64,000 nucleotides of DNA, from NCBI GenBank assembly GCA_021234155.1, contig JAJEKV010000401.1:62001-126000 (forward strand), read 5' to 3'. Both the position numbers and the translations under genes were made by a program. Positions 44,867 through 58,100 of this stretch are shown here, one piece after another (positions within the stretch are counted from its first letter, which is position 1; each line of letters starts with the position of its first letter). The stretch is from Isoetes taiwanensis (lineage: Eukaryota; Streptophyta; Lycopodiopsida; Isoetales; Isoetaceae). Below the pieces are notes generated by a model. The model did not search any database, was not told the DNA's origin, and saw nothing but the letters and a program-made list of their open reading frames with translations.

Positions 44867-46574
44867 GAACAGGTTGGCTCACCTTCTTTAGAGTATTTCT
44901 ATCGAGGATTATGCATCTTCGCTCGGATTTGAGAAAAGTTTAGGCATCCCAGTGGGAGATGGATCTACCATAATAACGCCTCGAAATAGAACGTGGTGCA
45001 GATCCTCACCGCAATCAATTCCATGAAGAAAGATGCTGCTCAGCCTGATGCAAATGTGAAGAATACTGGGTGCAATACCAGTGATGAACCTGGGGAGAAA
45101 GTACCCGAACTTCAAAATCCTCCACAGGTTTGAGGCTCTATTTTTTCAATTGTCCTACTATTTTACTACAGATCTATAATTATTATGAGATTATGCATTG
45201 TACTGCACCGATTTACTTAAACATTGCATGATGCTGATGCACTAAAAAAGGGAAAGGTGATAATTAAACTGAATGCATAGGTTGCTAATAATCTCTAGTA
45301 GTATCATCCAAAATGTATGGGTATATGAACATGGATATAATAATGGCTAGCAGGCTGCATTAAGTAGATCTTGAAGATATAATCACTTTAGAAATATGCA
45401 GTTAGAAATAGGCTATTGGAAGCTTTGCATGTTGCATGGATCTCCCAGGGATCGAGATTATTGCATGAAGATAAGGAGATGTCCCTTTTAATTCTAAGGC
45501 ACAGATCTACAAGTTTGATTGATGTATGATTTTTAATAACATTGTCTTTTTGTTCTTTTGTAGGATATTTTATTGTTGTAATGAAATTTTGATAACATTG
45601 GTTGTTGCACAGGTTTTGGATGAGTTTGTAGCAAAGATGTGTTCCTGCCAGGGATAGGTTCTGTATGTACGAAATCTAAATTCCTGACATATAAAGTTAA
45701 AAAAAAATGTATTTTTTTTTGAAAAAAACGTATTTTACGTATTTCTTCGTCGCCAGCCAGAAAAAAAATAATTTCGCGTACGCGAAACAGTAAAAACCGC
45801 GGATGGAAACAATTTATACGTATTTCATATAAAATGTACAGCATATGGAAACTATCCATGGTTCCTGCATGTGCTATTCCAAATATAATGTTCGAGTTGT
45901 AATATGCCAAAGATTACCCTCTTTTTTTTTTCAAATATCATAAGAATTGTTTATGCAGAAAGCTATAGTTGGAAGAATAAGTTCGTATGCGCTTGCAATG
46001 GAAATCTTGAAGTTGTAATGTTACAAAATATTCATCATTTTTGTTTAAACTACCAAAGTCTGTTGTAAATTATGATCGAACTATTGTACAAAGCCTCAGA
46101 TTTGGAGGAAAAAAATTGCGGTCTAGAAGTAGATCAGACTGAGAGAAGCCCCGATGGTAGAGGAATGTATAGTCTTCTCTCTCTTCGAATTCCAGAAATT
46201 TCATTTAACGTCCAAATTTATCCACGTGGCACCTAATTTCGATGTAGTGGAATCGCAACTTTGGCTATGGTTGTTAAATTTTGGGGCAATTGATGCCACG
46301 CAGATAACTGCAGGTTCCAGCAGTGGAATCTGGATGTAAAGTAGGTTCTCTTCCGAGAATGCTTTCAATTCGTGGATTCAAATTGAATCAAGGCAAGAAA
46401 AGAAAGACGACCAAAAAGCAAATGCCTCTAAAGTACGGAGTCTTCCAAGGAAACAAAATAGCATAGTAAGACATACATGTTGTATGATTTGAACCACTGC
46501 ACTACCGTTTAGCTGCTGAGTCCGAGCTCAAGATCGGCCACTAATTCAAATACGGCCTAGACATACTTCCTAGG
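44867..46574. other. Intergenic, possible isolated exon
   Basis: On the plus strand about 44990-45127 reads INSMKKDAAQPDANVKNTGC then SDEPGEKVPELQNPPQ and ends CACAG|GTTTGAG; it could be an exon but has no recognised domain. The rest is AT-rich and without genes. 45648-45795 carries the TTTCGCGTACGCGAAA palindrome. Confidence 0.35.
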
Positions 46575-46835
46575 AAAACACGGCTTGAATAACCAGGTCT
46601 TTGCCAGTAACTTAGGTCTTTACCATTGCGAAGCCTCTTTTGTTACGTGGAAATACATAAAATGGAAAAGATCAAAAAATCTCTAACCATTTAAAGAGGG
46701 GACTATACAACAAGGTGGTTTATTTATAGCAAATGTTGTTTTCATCTTCTCCAAAATACATTGATGAGTTAATTAACGACCTTGCATCTTACCGCTACTG
46801 CTGCTGCTGTAATAGCTGCCACTGCTTCTATAGAG
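46575..46835 (-). pseudogene. Third fragment of the receptor-kinase gene (last codons and 3' UTR)
   Basis: Reverse complement of about 4812-5045: the poly-Ser codons (GCAGCAGCAG), the stop region and the CTTTGCCAGTA 3' flank. It does not continue the split copy, because its order relative to that copy is wrong. It is a separate fragment. Confidence 0.85.
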
Positions 46836-49255
46836 ATAACCCTTGTTTGTCACGGTTTTTGTCACGCAAAATATACTATCCTTCCTATATTCCTTCCTAT
46901 ATTCCTTCCTATATATAAAATTATTAGAAAAAAAGCCGGTTACAAAAAAGGGCCATTTCGAATTATCTATATCTATTTTTGGCGCCGGAATAGGCATTTC
47001 CGGGTGTTCGCGTGGGGTGAGAGGGATTTTTTTCCCCTGGGAGAGTCTTTTGGCGGAGGCGATAGGAGGGCGGACGAAATAGCGGCTGAGGAGAGGTCGG
47101 CCGGGGTTGGAACTGCGGGTCTTTCCAAGCTCCATGTTTAAATAAGATAAGTGTTTTGCTTGCTTTAATTTCATGCTTCGATTTAGAGTTTAAGGCTCAC
47201 CAGCTTCTGTGAGCAAAAGCCCAGCGTAGCTTGAAGCGTGTTGCTCCAAGATGGCGGTGTTTGCCAAATTCGCGGTAAACAGGATAAAACAAAATTCTAT
47301 GGGTGGTGCCGATTAAAGCCTGCAATTATCCTTGCAGTCTCACTTCCCTGACCTAGATGGCTGAGGCATGAGGACCCAAAGTTTTCCCTAAGCTTATTAA
47401 GATGCCATAGTGCAAGTCGGTAGTGCCCAAATCTGTATAGATTCTTGCCACATACAAGTTTCGTACAGAGATTTCATGGGCTTCCATTATGCTTCTTCAC
47501 CACGCGAAAGAACTTGACAAGACTATCTGCAAAATTTGGGATGGGCATGTCCTTAACTTCTTTGTGAGGCTATCTTTGATTCTGCAAAATTAATGCACTT
47601 TGCAAATAGAGACTGCTCTATTGCCGAAAACTCCATTGTACAATTCAAAGATATTGAGTAAAAAATGGCTGCACAGTATTGCTCAACTAGGATTTTGCAT
47701 TCAAAAAATCGTCTTAATCTGGTATCAATTCTGTTTCTACTGATTAAGGTGTTTGCTTAGCATATTGCCACAAAATCGAACTTTGGCATGGGCAGGCATG
47801 ATGGATTTTCAGGCGGCTCTTGCTTGCCCAATTTGCCTGGTTATAATTGTAGGTTCTGGCAATGATTTCAAGCTTTTAAGCAGGATTATGGGCAAATTCT
47901 CAGGCAAAGCTGCATCTAATGTTGGGTTTTGTTGTTTGTGCAGAGAAAGCAAAGATGGGCAGCAAAGAATGGTATTTCCAGACGCTTCGATGTTGGAAAT
48001 ATCCGATTAGAATGTGGAGTCAACGGGCTCAAGCATTTTAACTTTGTTTCTAAGCTTACTGTATATTTTCTCAGATTTCCTAAGCTTTCCAGTTCCAATT
48101 GCACATGTAGTTTCTGATTGCTACATATTTATGGATTATTGATTCATATAGCTGTTTTTGCCTGTAGTGTAGATGATATTCCCTGCCACAACACTTCAGG
48201 CTATCTGATTTGCTCCTTTAAAGGTCTAGCTATGCGGCCTGCTAGGCCAACATCTGCCTTCTTGAATTTCATAGAAGGGGGATTCCTGTGCATAAAATTG
48301 CATGGCATATTATGCTTTTTTTAAGGCTTGAAATTTGGAATGGTATCCGCTTCAAGAAAGATGAATGCCATGCAAAAAGGCCAGAGTTGCCAGATTTTTT
48401 CCTTTTACGTTGGCTAGATTTTGGATGAACAAAGATTTGGTGGAATTTATGGAAGAAAAACGTGGATGATCTGCGAGATAATGAGGGCGAGATTTTTGTG
48501 CCCATTTATTTTTTGTACCTCGCCTCCATGGTTGGACGACTACGGATGGTGATAAGGTGCGGTCGCCAAATCGGCAATGCACATCCGATTCGTGAACCGC
48601 GGGAGGAGACATTTTGGCATTTGTTGAGACAGGAGCCGTGCTTTCCCTTCCGAAGCCACCTGGAGTTTTGCAAACGAATGCCTTTGGCAGATAAATTACT
48701 TGCCAAAGGAGAACAAGATGCTCAAGGCAAGCTTTCTGCGCGTTTAATGGTAAACCAATTTGTTTACTAGTCGCTAACCAATTCATTCATTCAATAAATA
48801 TTGTTGAATACTATGAATACGGCATTTGGGAGATAGGAGAGTTTAAAATACAAATTGCCCTGTAATATGAATGAGAAATATGAATGCAAGATCAAATTGT
48901 TGCAGTGCTCGAATCAAATGCCTGCAGTGTATTTATCATGATGTTAACTTTCGTTCCCTTTTAAGGATGTCAATACCTCCCTTTAAACAATATATGAGGC
49001 CCAAAAAGGATTCAGATTTATCACAGCTTCTACATAAACTCTCTGTAACAGTGAACATAATCAATTTCATTTCATAAGTCTGCCAAATTTTAGCAGTCAA
49101 TGATGCAGATCAACCAACCCCATGTATTTAACAAATAAAGAAAAATAAGCACCTTCAGCGGAAATAGAGGAATTAAAGGCATGGCAAAAGAAAAAAGCAA
49201 GCAAGCTGTATTTTAGGTCAAAGTTTTCATCTCGTATATATCTTGATAGAGAACA
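46836..49255. other. Possible gene start and unassigned ORFs
   Basis: 46960-47115 is GC-rich with CpGs, unlike its surroundings. Downstream is ATGGCGGTGTTTGCCAAATTC at about 47251 in a good start context (MAVFAKFAVNRIKQ...), ending after 21 codons or spliced. A polypyrimidine-AG acceptor precedes 47943. 48352-48786 (minus, 144 codons) and 48462-48770 (plus, 102 codons) overlap; neither has a known domain. This may be a plant gene with short exons, but I could not build a model. Confidence 0.3.
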
Positions 49256-49279
49256 TTGCTCCCTCTACGCGATGCATAA

Positions 49280-49575
49280 GGCGCCGGCTCCGCCGGCGCC
49301 AAATTCTTGTATTATTATAGCCGGCGCCAAATTCTTGTATTATTATATTATTAGTATCGTGACATAACTTTTCTCACTCGTGACAAACATGAAACTTGTC
49401 ACGAATGATATTTAAATAACTTTGTCACTTGTGACAAATATAGGTTTGTCACGCGTGATAAATAATTATATTTGTCACGCGTGACAAATGTTAATTTGTC
49501 ACGTGTCACGCGTGACAAAACCTTTACTTTTGTCACGCCTGCCAATTTTACTTTTGTCACCCAGGACAAACTGAA
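49280..49575. repeat. Palindromic TTTGTCACGCGTGACAAA array
   Basis: Nine or so half or whole units of TTTGTCACGCGTGACAAA; a perfect 18-bp palindrome is at 49471-49488. Just before it, GGCGCCGGC-TCC-GCCGGCGCC is a hairpin (49280-49300) and a 28-bp unit beginning GCCGGCGCCAAATTC is present twice (49292, 49320). Non-coding. A smaller related cluster is at 54205-54295. Confidence 0.85.
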
Positions 49576-52050
49576 ATTTAATAATATTTATTTATTTGAT
49601 TTTTTTCTTCTTCAATTATGTTCTTACTAAGACTAAGGAGATAAAGTTTAAAAAAACATTTAAACGCCTCGTTCAAAGTACGTACATGTTTCCATATATC
49701 TACCCTGGGTTATAAGTCTAGGCCACATCAGGTACTCCTACTCCCATTTTAATTATAATATGAAAAGAATTATGCTTATGCCTCATTACATTTTAATTCC
49801 AATATTAAATAATGAAAGCAATCCATGGTACCTTGACTTTAAAAAGATTCTAACAATCATAAACTGAATTATCAATTTATCATGCAACACCAAATGCTAT
49901 ACAAAAAATGGGACTCATAAATCTTTTCTTAAGGTTAAAATTTGAGATATATTACCAGAGATATGTATCCAGGCCAACAACAATATCTAGTTTCAAATTT
50001 ATTCATGTTTTCAAATTAATTCAGTATAAGTGACCAAGCTGGATGTAAACTAATCCATTCCAGCGGACAATAATTCCCTATATCCATTTATTGTGACCAT
50101 AAAGCCACCTAAGTGTTTTGTTTAACAGCATAAACGCATAAACTACTGTTCAAATGTTACAAACCATAATCAAAAGACTCATTTGGTTCCAACTCTTTCT
50201 CAAAGGATGGATCTCACCAAATAAATTCAGATGCACCACACTGGGCCATGTATTTCCAATGGTCTCATGAATGTAGCGCATACACAAGCCGAAAATAAAC
50301 AGGAGAGAGAATTCCAGTTACCTGCACCCAAACAATGCATAAGTTAGCATGAGAATGGTAACCACACACGGGGCATCAGGTAAGCAATGGAAAACTCTGG
50401 CTTATCGCCCTTCACCTACAATTTTCAGTTGTATGACTTAATATTAAACCCATAAATGCCACACAAATTTAATGGGTCAGAAGCTACTAGCATAGTGCAT
50501 TTATCTAGAGCAAGCCAAAATCTGAAAGATCCTACAACAAAGCATGATTAGAGCATCATGCTATATGAGGCAGTATAAAAACTACATGAAAATACCATCT
50601 TTAAACTTCATTTATGGTATTACAGGTTGAGTTCCACCATGCTGCTCATAGTCTCACCATAAGCACCAGTATTCAAAACAATAATAAGACACGGTACAGC
50701 AATCAACTAAAAAAAATTTCACCTTTACAAGGCAACCTATAATACAAGAAATTTCTGATAAAAAATGCCTATTATGTGCCTAAGCTCAGGTTTCACCCAT
50801 CTGGAATTAACAGCACCTGGATTGTAACCCAATATGCAGCTACAACCTATTGGGTGGCCCCAGCATTTCTCCAGAAGACTTATTCTCTAAGACCACCACT
50901 ACAGTAAAACAAAGTGGATATTATAGCAAAAGCAACACATTCGGACTTGGAACACAGAAATAAGCATATAACAGCCTGCCACAAATGGATACTTGTGTAT
51001 CATACCAGGTTATAAATATCAGGCGCTCATCACCATGCATTATCCATATGTACTAGCAGTCAGAATGTTTGAGCAAATCATGAGCAATAAGGCATTCCGC
51101 GTGCCCATATGTCACATGATTATGGTATCCAAATCGAAAGAACCTAGCTTCACCGGATCATTCCAAGCACCAAGACTTTATAATAAACAAAGGCAGCTCA
51201 TCAAAACCGAGATGAAGGAGGCCCACTTCTTCCGTTGATCCGCGGCTAGCCCACCGTTGTTAGGCCTTTTGCCAAAGCTGCTCTTATCCAATTTTTGGAA
51301 GGGAATCCACCGCTACTAGCTCCCTTAGATTTCTTCCAGGAATCCTTTCATAACCTAGAAGGCAAAGCTTTGTTACCGATTCGGGATTCAGGCCGGTTTG
51401 ATCAAACTTTTCTATGTAATACGCCGTTTAGTTAATAACTCATATCCAAACATCCTTTATGTGGTAAATACTAACATGAGTCAAGCCTTGAATCAAAATC
51501 ACCGAGGACATTTTGTAGAATTGCAACCTCATTTGATTTGGATCCAGCATGATAACATCACTCCAAGCATGATTCTTAAAGTAACACCTCGGTTTTTTGT
51601 AAGAATAGTGTGTGCATGAAGGCAGCCAGCTATGTAGGATACTGACAACATAAATAATCAACTAAGATACGACATATTCCTTCCACCATCACATTTCTAG
51701 ATCTCTTTGAGGAATTACTCTCGATAGGTGGATGCACATGGCTAGCACAATAAGAAATATCTTCTTTGTCTATAAAGTAATAAAAAGAATAACAACTGCA
51801 TCTAAAATAACGAATGAATGTGCATGCTATATCTACCTTTATGGCTTACTCCACAAAACCTTTGAAAGGACGTGTCCTGCTTGTTGTGGAGGCTGGGTGG
51901 GAAAGTTTTGGGTCAAGTTTAAAATAAAGTATCAGATACATAATGTATATGACTGGAAAGCAAGAACGATTGTGTTCACAAACAGAAACAGATATTGAAA
52001 CGCAATTTTAAGAACCCATGACAGGATGTAATTGAAGTTTGAAATCTTAC
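49576..52050. other. Intergenic or intronic, no gene model
   Basis: AT-rich DNA without recognised domains. If the minus-strand gene at 52051-52627 is real, part of this may be its downstream introns or exons. Confidence 0.4.
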
Positions 52051-52262
52051 CTGGTGTCACCAACCTGTAGCTATGGGGCCGTTCTAGCTGGTACCCAACA
52101 TACAGTTTGCCGCCTGATGTGAATGATGTGAACACCTTGTGCTTGCTGCACACAGGATCGTCAGAGACCCAGTAAAGATGTCCAAAAAATCAATATGAAA
52201 TGTATAAGGCAAGGGTTTCAACTGAGGCACTGGTACATCCAAATATAAGGCACAAATAATGG
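51366..52262. repeat. Direct duplication, unit 1 (with 53176-54050)
   Basis: About 890 bp match 53176-54050 in the same orientation, offset about 1.81 kb. Unit 1 includes an exon with intact splice sites. Confidence 0.88.
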
Positions 52263-52627
52263 AGAGCTTCTGCAACTTCCCTGGAAAAGTGACAAAATCG
52301 CAATGATAATAAGATTTTAACATGTATCTTCTAGCACTTTTGTTTCTGTTTCTATACATGCTAAAAGATATGATCAAGGATGGTTGTCCTGCACAAGGGG
52401 GGCCAATCTGGATAAGCAGTTCACTCTAAGCCGGAAAGGCTGGCACTTACTTTGTACACTTTGCTTTCTAACTTCATATAAAGACCACTGGAGTTCTTCA
52501 AACATGTCAAATAAACCAGAATGTTTCTAAATCCAAGGCCTGCTTGTTGCATTAAGAAATCTACGTGGGCTTACCCTTCAAAACGGCCCATATGGGCATT
52601 GGAGGCCTTCACCACCAAATTAAGAAT
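52051..52627 (-). CDS. Unrecognised spliced gene, three internal exons
   Basis: Minus-strand exons that join in phase: 52627-52575 (ILNLVVKASNAHMGRFEG), about 52529-52457 (NILVYLTCLKNSSGLYMKLE then SKVYK) and 52141-52051 (HKVFTSFTSGGKLYVGYQLE then RPHSYRLVTPG). Donors are GTAAGC, GTAAGT and GTAAGA; acceptors are AG. The peptide looks like a folded, conserved protein and is unlike mobile-element proteins. I do not recognise the family. Start and end are not found. A second copy of the last exon at about 53855-53945 has lost its donor and has substitutions, so only this copy could function. Confidence 0.4.
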
Positions 52628-53175
52628 CTGCGCGTGGCAAAAAGAATGAATGGATCTGCACATGTGGTAGAAAGAATGAAATTGCATGACATGTTTTAAC
52701 AAAAACAATAAATTGTAAAGATGGTAGCAATTAAGTTCATTCAGGCCTATAACTTAAACATGAAAACAATAGAAGGTCCTAGCCCTCTAAGAAGGTAATC
52801 CCAAGAAAGCGGATCTCCGAAGAAGCTGCACATGCAATCTACGAGCTTCTACCTTATTCAAAGAGTTTAAAAAGTTGCATGTTTACAACATGAGTGGAGA
52901 TAAAGGAGCTCAAGCTCTTGCATAGCTAATAACTACTGAATCTTCTTTGCAAGATTCTAAATTTTCATCAAGCAGAGTAGCACACAGGAGCAACAGCATT
53001 GCCAAATGCATTGAGAAATGTGTGAATTCGAGATGAGGCTCTAGACTGGAAGCTCTGAGGTTACAAAATCCACATACCATTGCAATTTACATCAAGAATT
53101 TTCTAAAATGATCACAAATACACGGATGGCTCTAAGAATAGCCTAAAGTAGCATAATTTATGCATATGGTAAGGC

Positions 53176-54050
53176 CAAGCTTTGTTACCAGATTCAGAAT
53201 TCAGGCCAGTTTGATCAAACTTTCTCTATGTACATCGTTTAGTTAATAACTCGTATCCAAACATCCTTTATGCGGTAAATACTAACATGAGTCAAGCCTT
53301 GAATCAAAATCACCGAAGACATTTTGTAGAATTGCAACCTCATTTAATTTGGATCCAGCATGATAACGTCACTCCATGCATGATTCTTAAAGTAATACCT
53401 CGGTTTTGCTGTAATAGTGTGCATGAAGGCAGCCAGCTATGTAGGATCCTGACAACATAAATAATCAACTAAGATACGATGTATACCTTCCACCATCACA
53501 TTTCTAGATCTCTTTGAGAAATTACTCTCGATAGGTGGATGCAGATGGCTAGCACAATAAGAAAGATCTTCTTTGTCTATAAAGTAATAAAAAGAATAAC
53601 AACTGCATCTAAAATAACAGATGAATGTGCATGCTATATCTACCTTTGTGGCTTACTCTGCAAAACCTTTGAAAGGCCGTGTCCTGCTTGTTGTGGAGGC
53701 TGGGTGGGAAAGTTTTGGGTCAAGCTTAAAATAAAGTATCAGATACATAATGTATATGAAGGATTGTCACAAATAGAAACAGGTATTGAAACGTAATTTT
53801 AAGAACCCATGACAGGATGTAATTGAAATTTGAAATCTTTCGGCGCCACCAACCTCGCAGCTATGGGGCCGTTCTATTTGGTACCCAACATCTGATTTGT
53901 CGCCTGATGTGAATGATGTAAACACCTTGTGCTTGCTGCATTACAAGGATCGTTAGAGACCAATAAAGATGTCCAAAAATCAATATGAAATGTATAAGGC
54001 AAGGGTTTCAACCGAGGTAATCGTACATCCGGATATAAGGCACAAATAAT
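53176..54050. repeat. Direct duplication, unit 2 (decayed)
   Basis: Copy of 51366-52262. The exon equivalent reads KHKVFTSFTSGDKSDVGYQI and its donor GTAAG has become a non-splice sequence. Confidence 0.85.
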
Positions 54051-54204
54051 GAAGCTTCATGCAAACTTCGATTCAAAATCAAATCCTCAAAACCTCTTAA
54101 TCCGGACACAAAAACCAGTTTTCTATTCGTTTAATTTTTCGCTTGTGATTTGGCCCAGGAGAATGCAAGAACAGCAAGAAAGCTTTTCCCCGCTTCCATC
54201 GAAT

Positions 54205-54310
54205 TTTGCTCAAATTTTGTCACTAAAGTAAACATTTTGTCCCGTTTGACAAAAACTAGTTTGTCACGAATGCACCATTTTCCACGCGTGAGATAAAATT
54301 ATTAAAAATT
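54205..54310. repeat. Second TTTGTCAC palindrome cluster
   Basis: Half-sites TTTTGTCACTAAAG, TTTTGTCCCGTTTGACAAAA, GTTTGTCACGAATG and CCACGCGTGAG lie within 90 bp, matching the family at 49325-49575. Confidence 0.75.
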
Positions 54311-55158
54311 ATTATTTGTTATTTCAATGGTCCATAACTAGGTAGGCTACAATAGAAATAGGGTTTTTCTTTGACAACCAATAGTTTACTGCCACGTGGC
54401 AAGTCCCTACAATGCAAAACGAAAGTCGGCTAACCCCATTCCATATGACTAACCCTTGGAGCCGTTTTCAGGGTTTCTTTAGGGATGTCATCGCCGTATT
54501 GCTCTTCCTGCAAAGTTTTCGCACTATTTTTCGAACCGTCGCCACCACATCGTTCTTTGAGTCCTTGATAGAGTTTTTGCAGGGCAGGCCTAAGCTTTTT
54601 CTTTACCATTTTTTTTTCCACGATCAGGAAGTCCATGGCTCAATAGCAGTTTTTCTGTAGCTGCATTGCCTACATAGATTCACAACGCTAAGATGCAACT
54701 TTGCAGGGCAGAGTTTCGCAGGACAATGCAAAATTTTTGCGAAGCAGTTAAATTTCCACTGGATTTGCTGAAAATCTATTCAAGAGCTCTATAGAAACTA
54801 TGAGAGGAAGATAAAACATATGTTGCCCTATTTCTATTTCGTGAGGGAATGGCATTTCATATGCCGTTCCCTGTATATCCACCGAATAAACATGGAATGG
54901 CAGACCAAATGCCATTTTCATGTGAGTAGGATCGATCAATTATATAAGTATGCTCTAATTCAATGTGGTAATAGTTTTTGCCTTGTTTGCCCTTCCTTTT
55001 CTAGTAAATGCGTGTTAATTTGGAAAATACTAGAGGTGCTTGGAGATCATAAGTTTGAGTGGATAAGAATACTATGTTTAAATGTGCTAGTAAGTAGCAT
55101 ATTTGCCCTATGTTTCAACTTCACAACATTTGCCCTATCTTTTAATTACTACATCCCC
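54311..55158. other. Retroelement leader-like and unassigned DNA
   Basis: 54430-54636 (minus) is open for 68 codons without a known domain. 55085-55158 (TTTGCCCTATGTTTCAAC...) matches 60056-60130 and lies next to the primer-binding site, so it is probably the leader of the LTR retrotransposon. Confidence 0.5.
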
Positions 55159-55170
55159 CTCTGATACCAA
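55159..55170 (-). other. Primer-binding site for initiator tRNA-Met
   Basis: Minus-strand TTGGTATCAGAG, the usual plant PBS complement of tRNA-iMet, one base from the LTR end at 55172. Confidence 0.7.
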
Positions 55171-55171
55171 C

Positions 55172-58100
55172 TGTGATGGGCCTGGCCAGTTAACCTCTCG
55201 GTAACTGGAGATCCCATCGATCTCTACCGTTGGATCTATTTAACCGTTGCAACTCAAGAAATTAATACATGCATACTTAGGTAAAGAATTTAATCTTTAT
55301 ACGTGCTCTAGGGTCCCCAAAAAAAATTCTATACTTGCCATCGCACGTCAAAACCTCACACAACAACCAAGTTCAAAAGTAATTATAGTTTTAAGCCAAT
55401 CCATAATAATGATAATAAGAATATTAAGCAAATATATGGTCTAACAATCCACACACTCCTACTCGCCTTTTCGCAGCCTTGGCTACTTTTCCGAGCATCT
55501 CAAGACTTCGCTACACCATTTAACCACGGGGTTAGTCACACGGACTAAGTGGGGATCGGGAATTTAGAATATATCAAGCATCAATTACCACAAGCATTAA
55601 CTTAGAACAATAACTTAGCCTTACCGTAACCTCGCCCCTGCAATCCAAGTTACTAGTCCAACCAACATAATTACAATGCATAATTATGCTAAGCACAACC
55701 ATTGCAACTTGATTCCAGCATTAAAAACCACCTATACACTAGCCAAGCAACCATAGCATCAACATTGCAACCAATATTCCTGCTGGTGCGAGCAAGGTCA
55801 ACTTCTACCGGGCCGGTGATATAGAGGCGGGTAACCACGTGTGTACACACCCATCCACGCTGCGTCCAGCATTGGAGGACCACTTACTGTGCATGACGTT
55901 GCACCATACGGTACCAACGCCCGATGTTCAGATAATACCATTTACATAGCACTGTGCAAACCGTGAGTCTAGACCATCGCACCTAGACTCCGGCCCCAGA
56001 GGTCTATATCAAAGAATTTCACCAATGACAATTACATACAATTCACCATCATGCCCATGCCTTAACATACTCAACATCAAATTAATTCCATAATTAACAC
56101 TTCACGCAATGCAGAGAATCCAATTATGAGCTCATATAAACATTACCATGACTATAAATGCAACATGCTCTATAAGTACTAGACTTAAAGTCGGATACAA
56201 GCAACCATAGTTAATTTCAGTAATATTTCCCTAAGTTAAATCCCTTATCATAAATTATCATCTATGGCTGGATGACGTTTTTCTTCCGCGACCCAACATA
56301 TGATAACTTCTGTAATTTATAGCTCCTATCATTAATTTCCCTTCCTAATTCCTAACTTCTAGTCTCGCTAATCCTTAAAATCTCGAGAGCAATTCCTTGC
56401 TCCCACTAACCTTTATATTTTAGTTAATTTTAACCTTAGCTTTTTAACCTTTAACTTTCTTCTATTGCTATTTTACAAACAATTAACCAATTGTTAACAT
56501 CTTTACCTTTTTGATTAAACCTAAACCTAACGTGACAGGAACGAATTCGGCCTACAGCTGCCGGATATGGCCTCCAGGCCACCGAACTCATACCAAGACC
56601 TCTCAAACCCAGCCGATTCTGGCTTTTACTAAGATTTCCAGGCTAAATTTATCATGCAGGATCAAGAAAAGGATTCCAACTGCTTTTCTTCCTGGCAGAA
56701 ATCCGACCAGCAACTGCCGGACTTGGCATCAATCTGATCATAAACTACCAAATCGTCCCTCAAAACTCAATGAGCAAATACTTGATATCTCAATATAATC
56801 AAATAACATTAACATCCAAAGAATCCATATTCTCAATGGTTACAGCATCCATGTTAGCAACTCAATCCTAGAAGCTTCTTGCCCATCCATGAGCCAACAA
56901 ATACGGGTGCCATCGCCTTGCTCTTTCACCGCACATGCACTCACCGGGGTTAGTCCCAAAGTGACTAAGTGGGGATCCCCTCGCTGCCTGCATGCATGGA
57001 AATACTCTGGGAATCTTGGATAGCAAACATAACAATTCAAAGACACAAGAACCTATGGTGCAACGCTAGACTATGACAATAAAGAAAACATCATGAACAT
57101 CAAGAGCAAAGAACATAACCGGAGTATCAAACCATCATAAACAAACTCAGGGACAATGGGTAGCTCACCAGCCTACATACAGGCCTGTTAGCGACATGTT
57201 GCCACCGCCTTTTACATTCCAAGCCCCAGAGCGGTGGTGGGGTGAACCTCAGATCGCGATACCCCTCTGACCCACGCCCGCACGGAGGACCTCTTACCAT
57301 GGGGTTTCACAAGAGTTGACCGTGTAGCAATCCCCGGGGAGAACCAACGCCCGGTGTCACAGAGCACAAGAACCACGAGAATCACGGATGAACATGAGCA
57401 TGCGGAGCAACCTAGGCCACCGAACCTAGAAGCCCGGACCCAGGAGGTTCCAATAGACATAATCAAATACCAAGACAAAAGAGAGCAATGCAAAGACCAT
57501 GACATGTGAAGTTCATTACAATATTTATTAAACATGTGCCTAGATCATACTCTTAGCCCTTGTCGAGGTTGCCCATACAACCTAACCATGCCAAGTAGCT
57601 AACTCATTGGTGAAGATCATGATCACAATACAAACATGTGGAGGAAGTTACGAGGCGACCGTCATTGATGTAGCTTCAATACCTATATATCGTACTGATC
57701 AAGGAAAGATACTAACATCTTCTATAATGCAAAACTTACCTCGAAACCATCTTCCCATGAGGAATACAACGTTCCATAACGTTTATACTTTGAATCCATT
57801 AGCTATGATGCTCTTGATAAAATACAATGCAACAACTTGAAAACTTACGATTCACTTTCGGACTAGATGTACTTCATGCTATAGTCACATTCAGAAACCC
57901 CCAAGCTTCACATGGCTCTCCTTGTACCAATGTGGACCCGTCTCAATCTCAATAATCCTTGATGTCGATGACCGCTTATTCCTATTTCAAGATCCACATG
58001 CTAACTTGATCTTTGAAATCCTTGATGCCGAGGGGTCGTTGACGCTCTACATCTGTGCTAGACTACTTCTCAGCATTAGCCCCATCTCCATGAGCTAAGA

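Noticed and set aside
48352-48786. 144-codon minus-strand ORF
   Set aside because: No domain, overlaps an equally long frame on the other strand; kept only as an unassigned ORF in the intergenic note.
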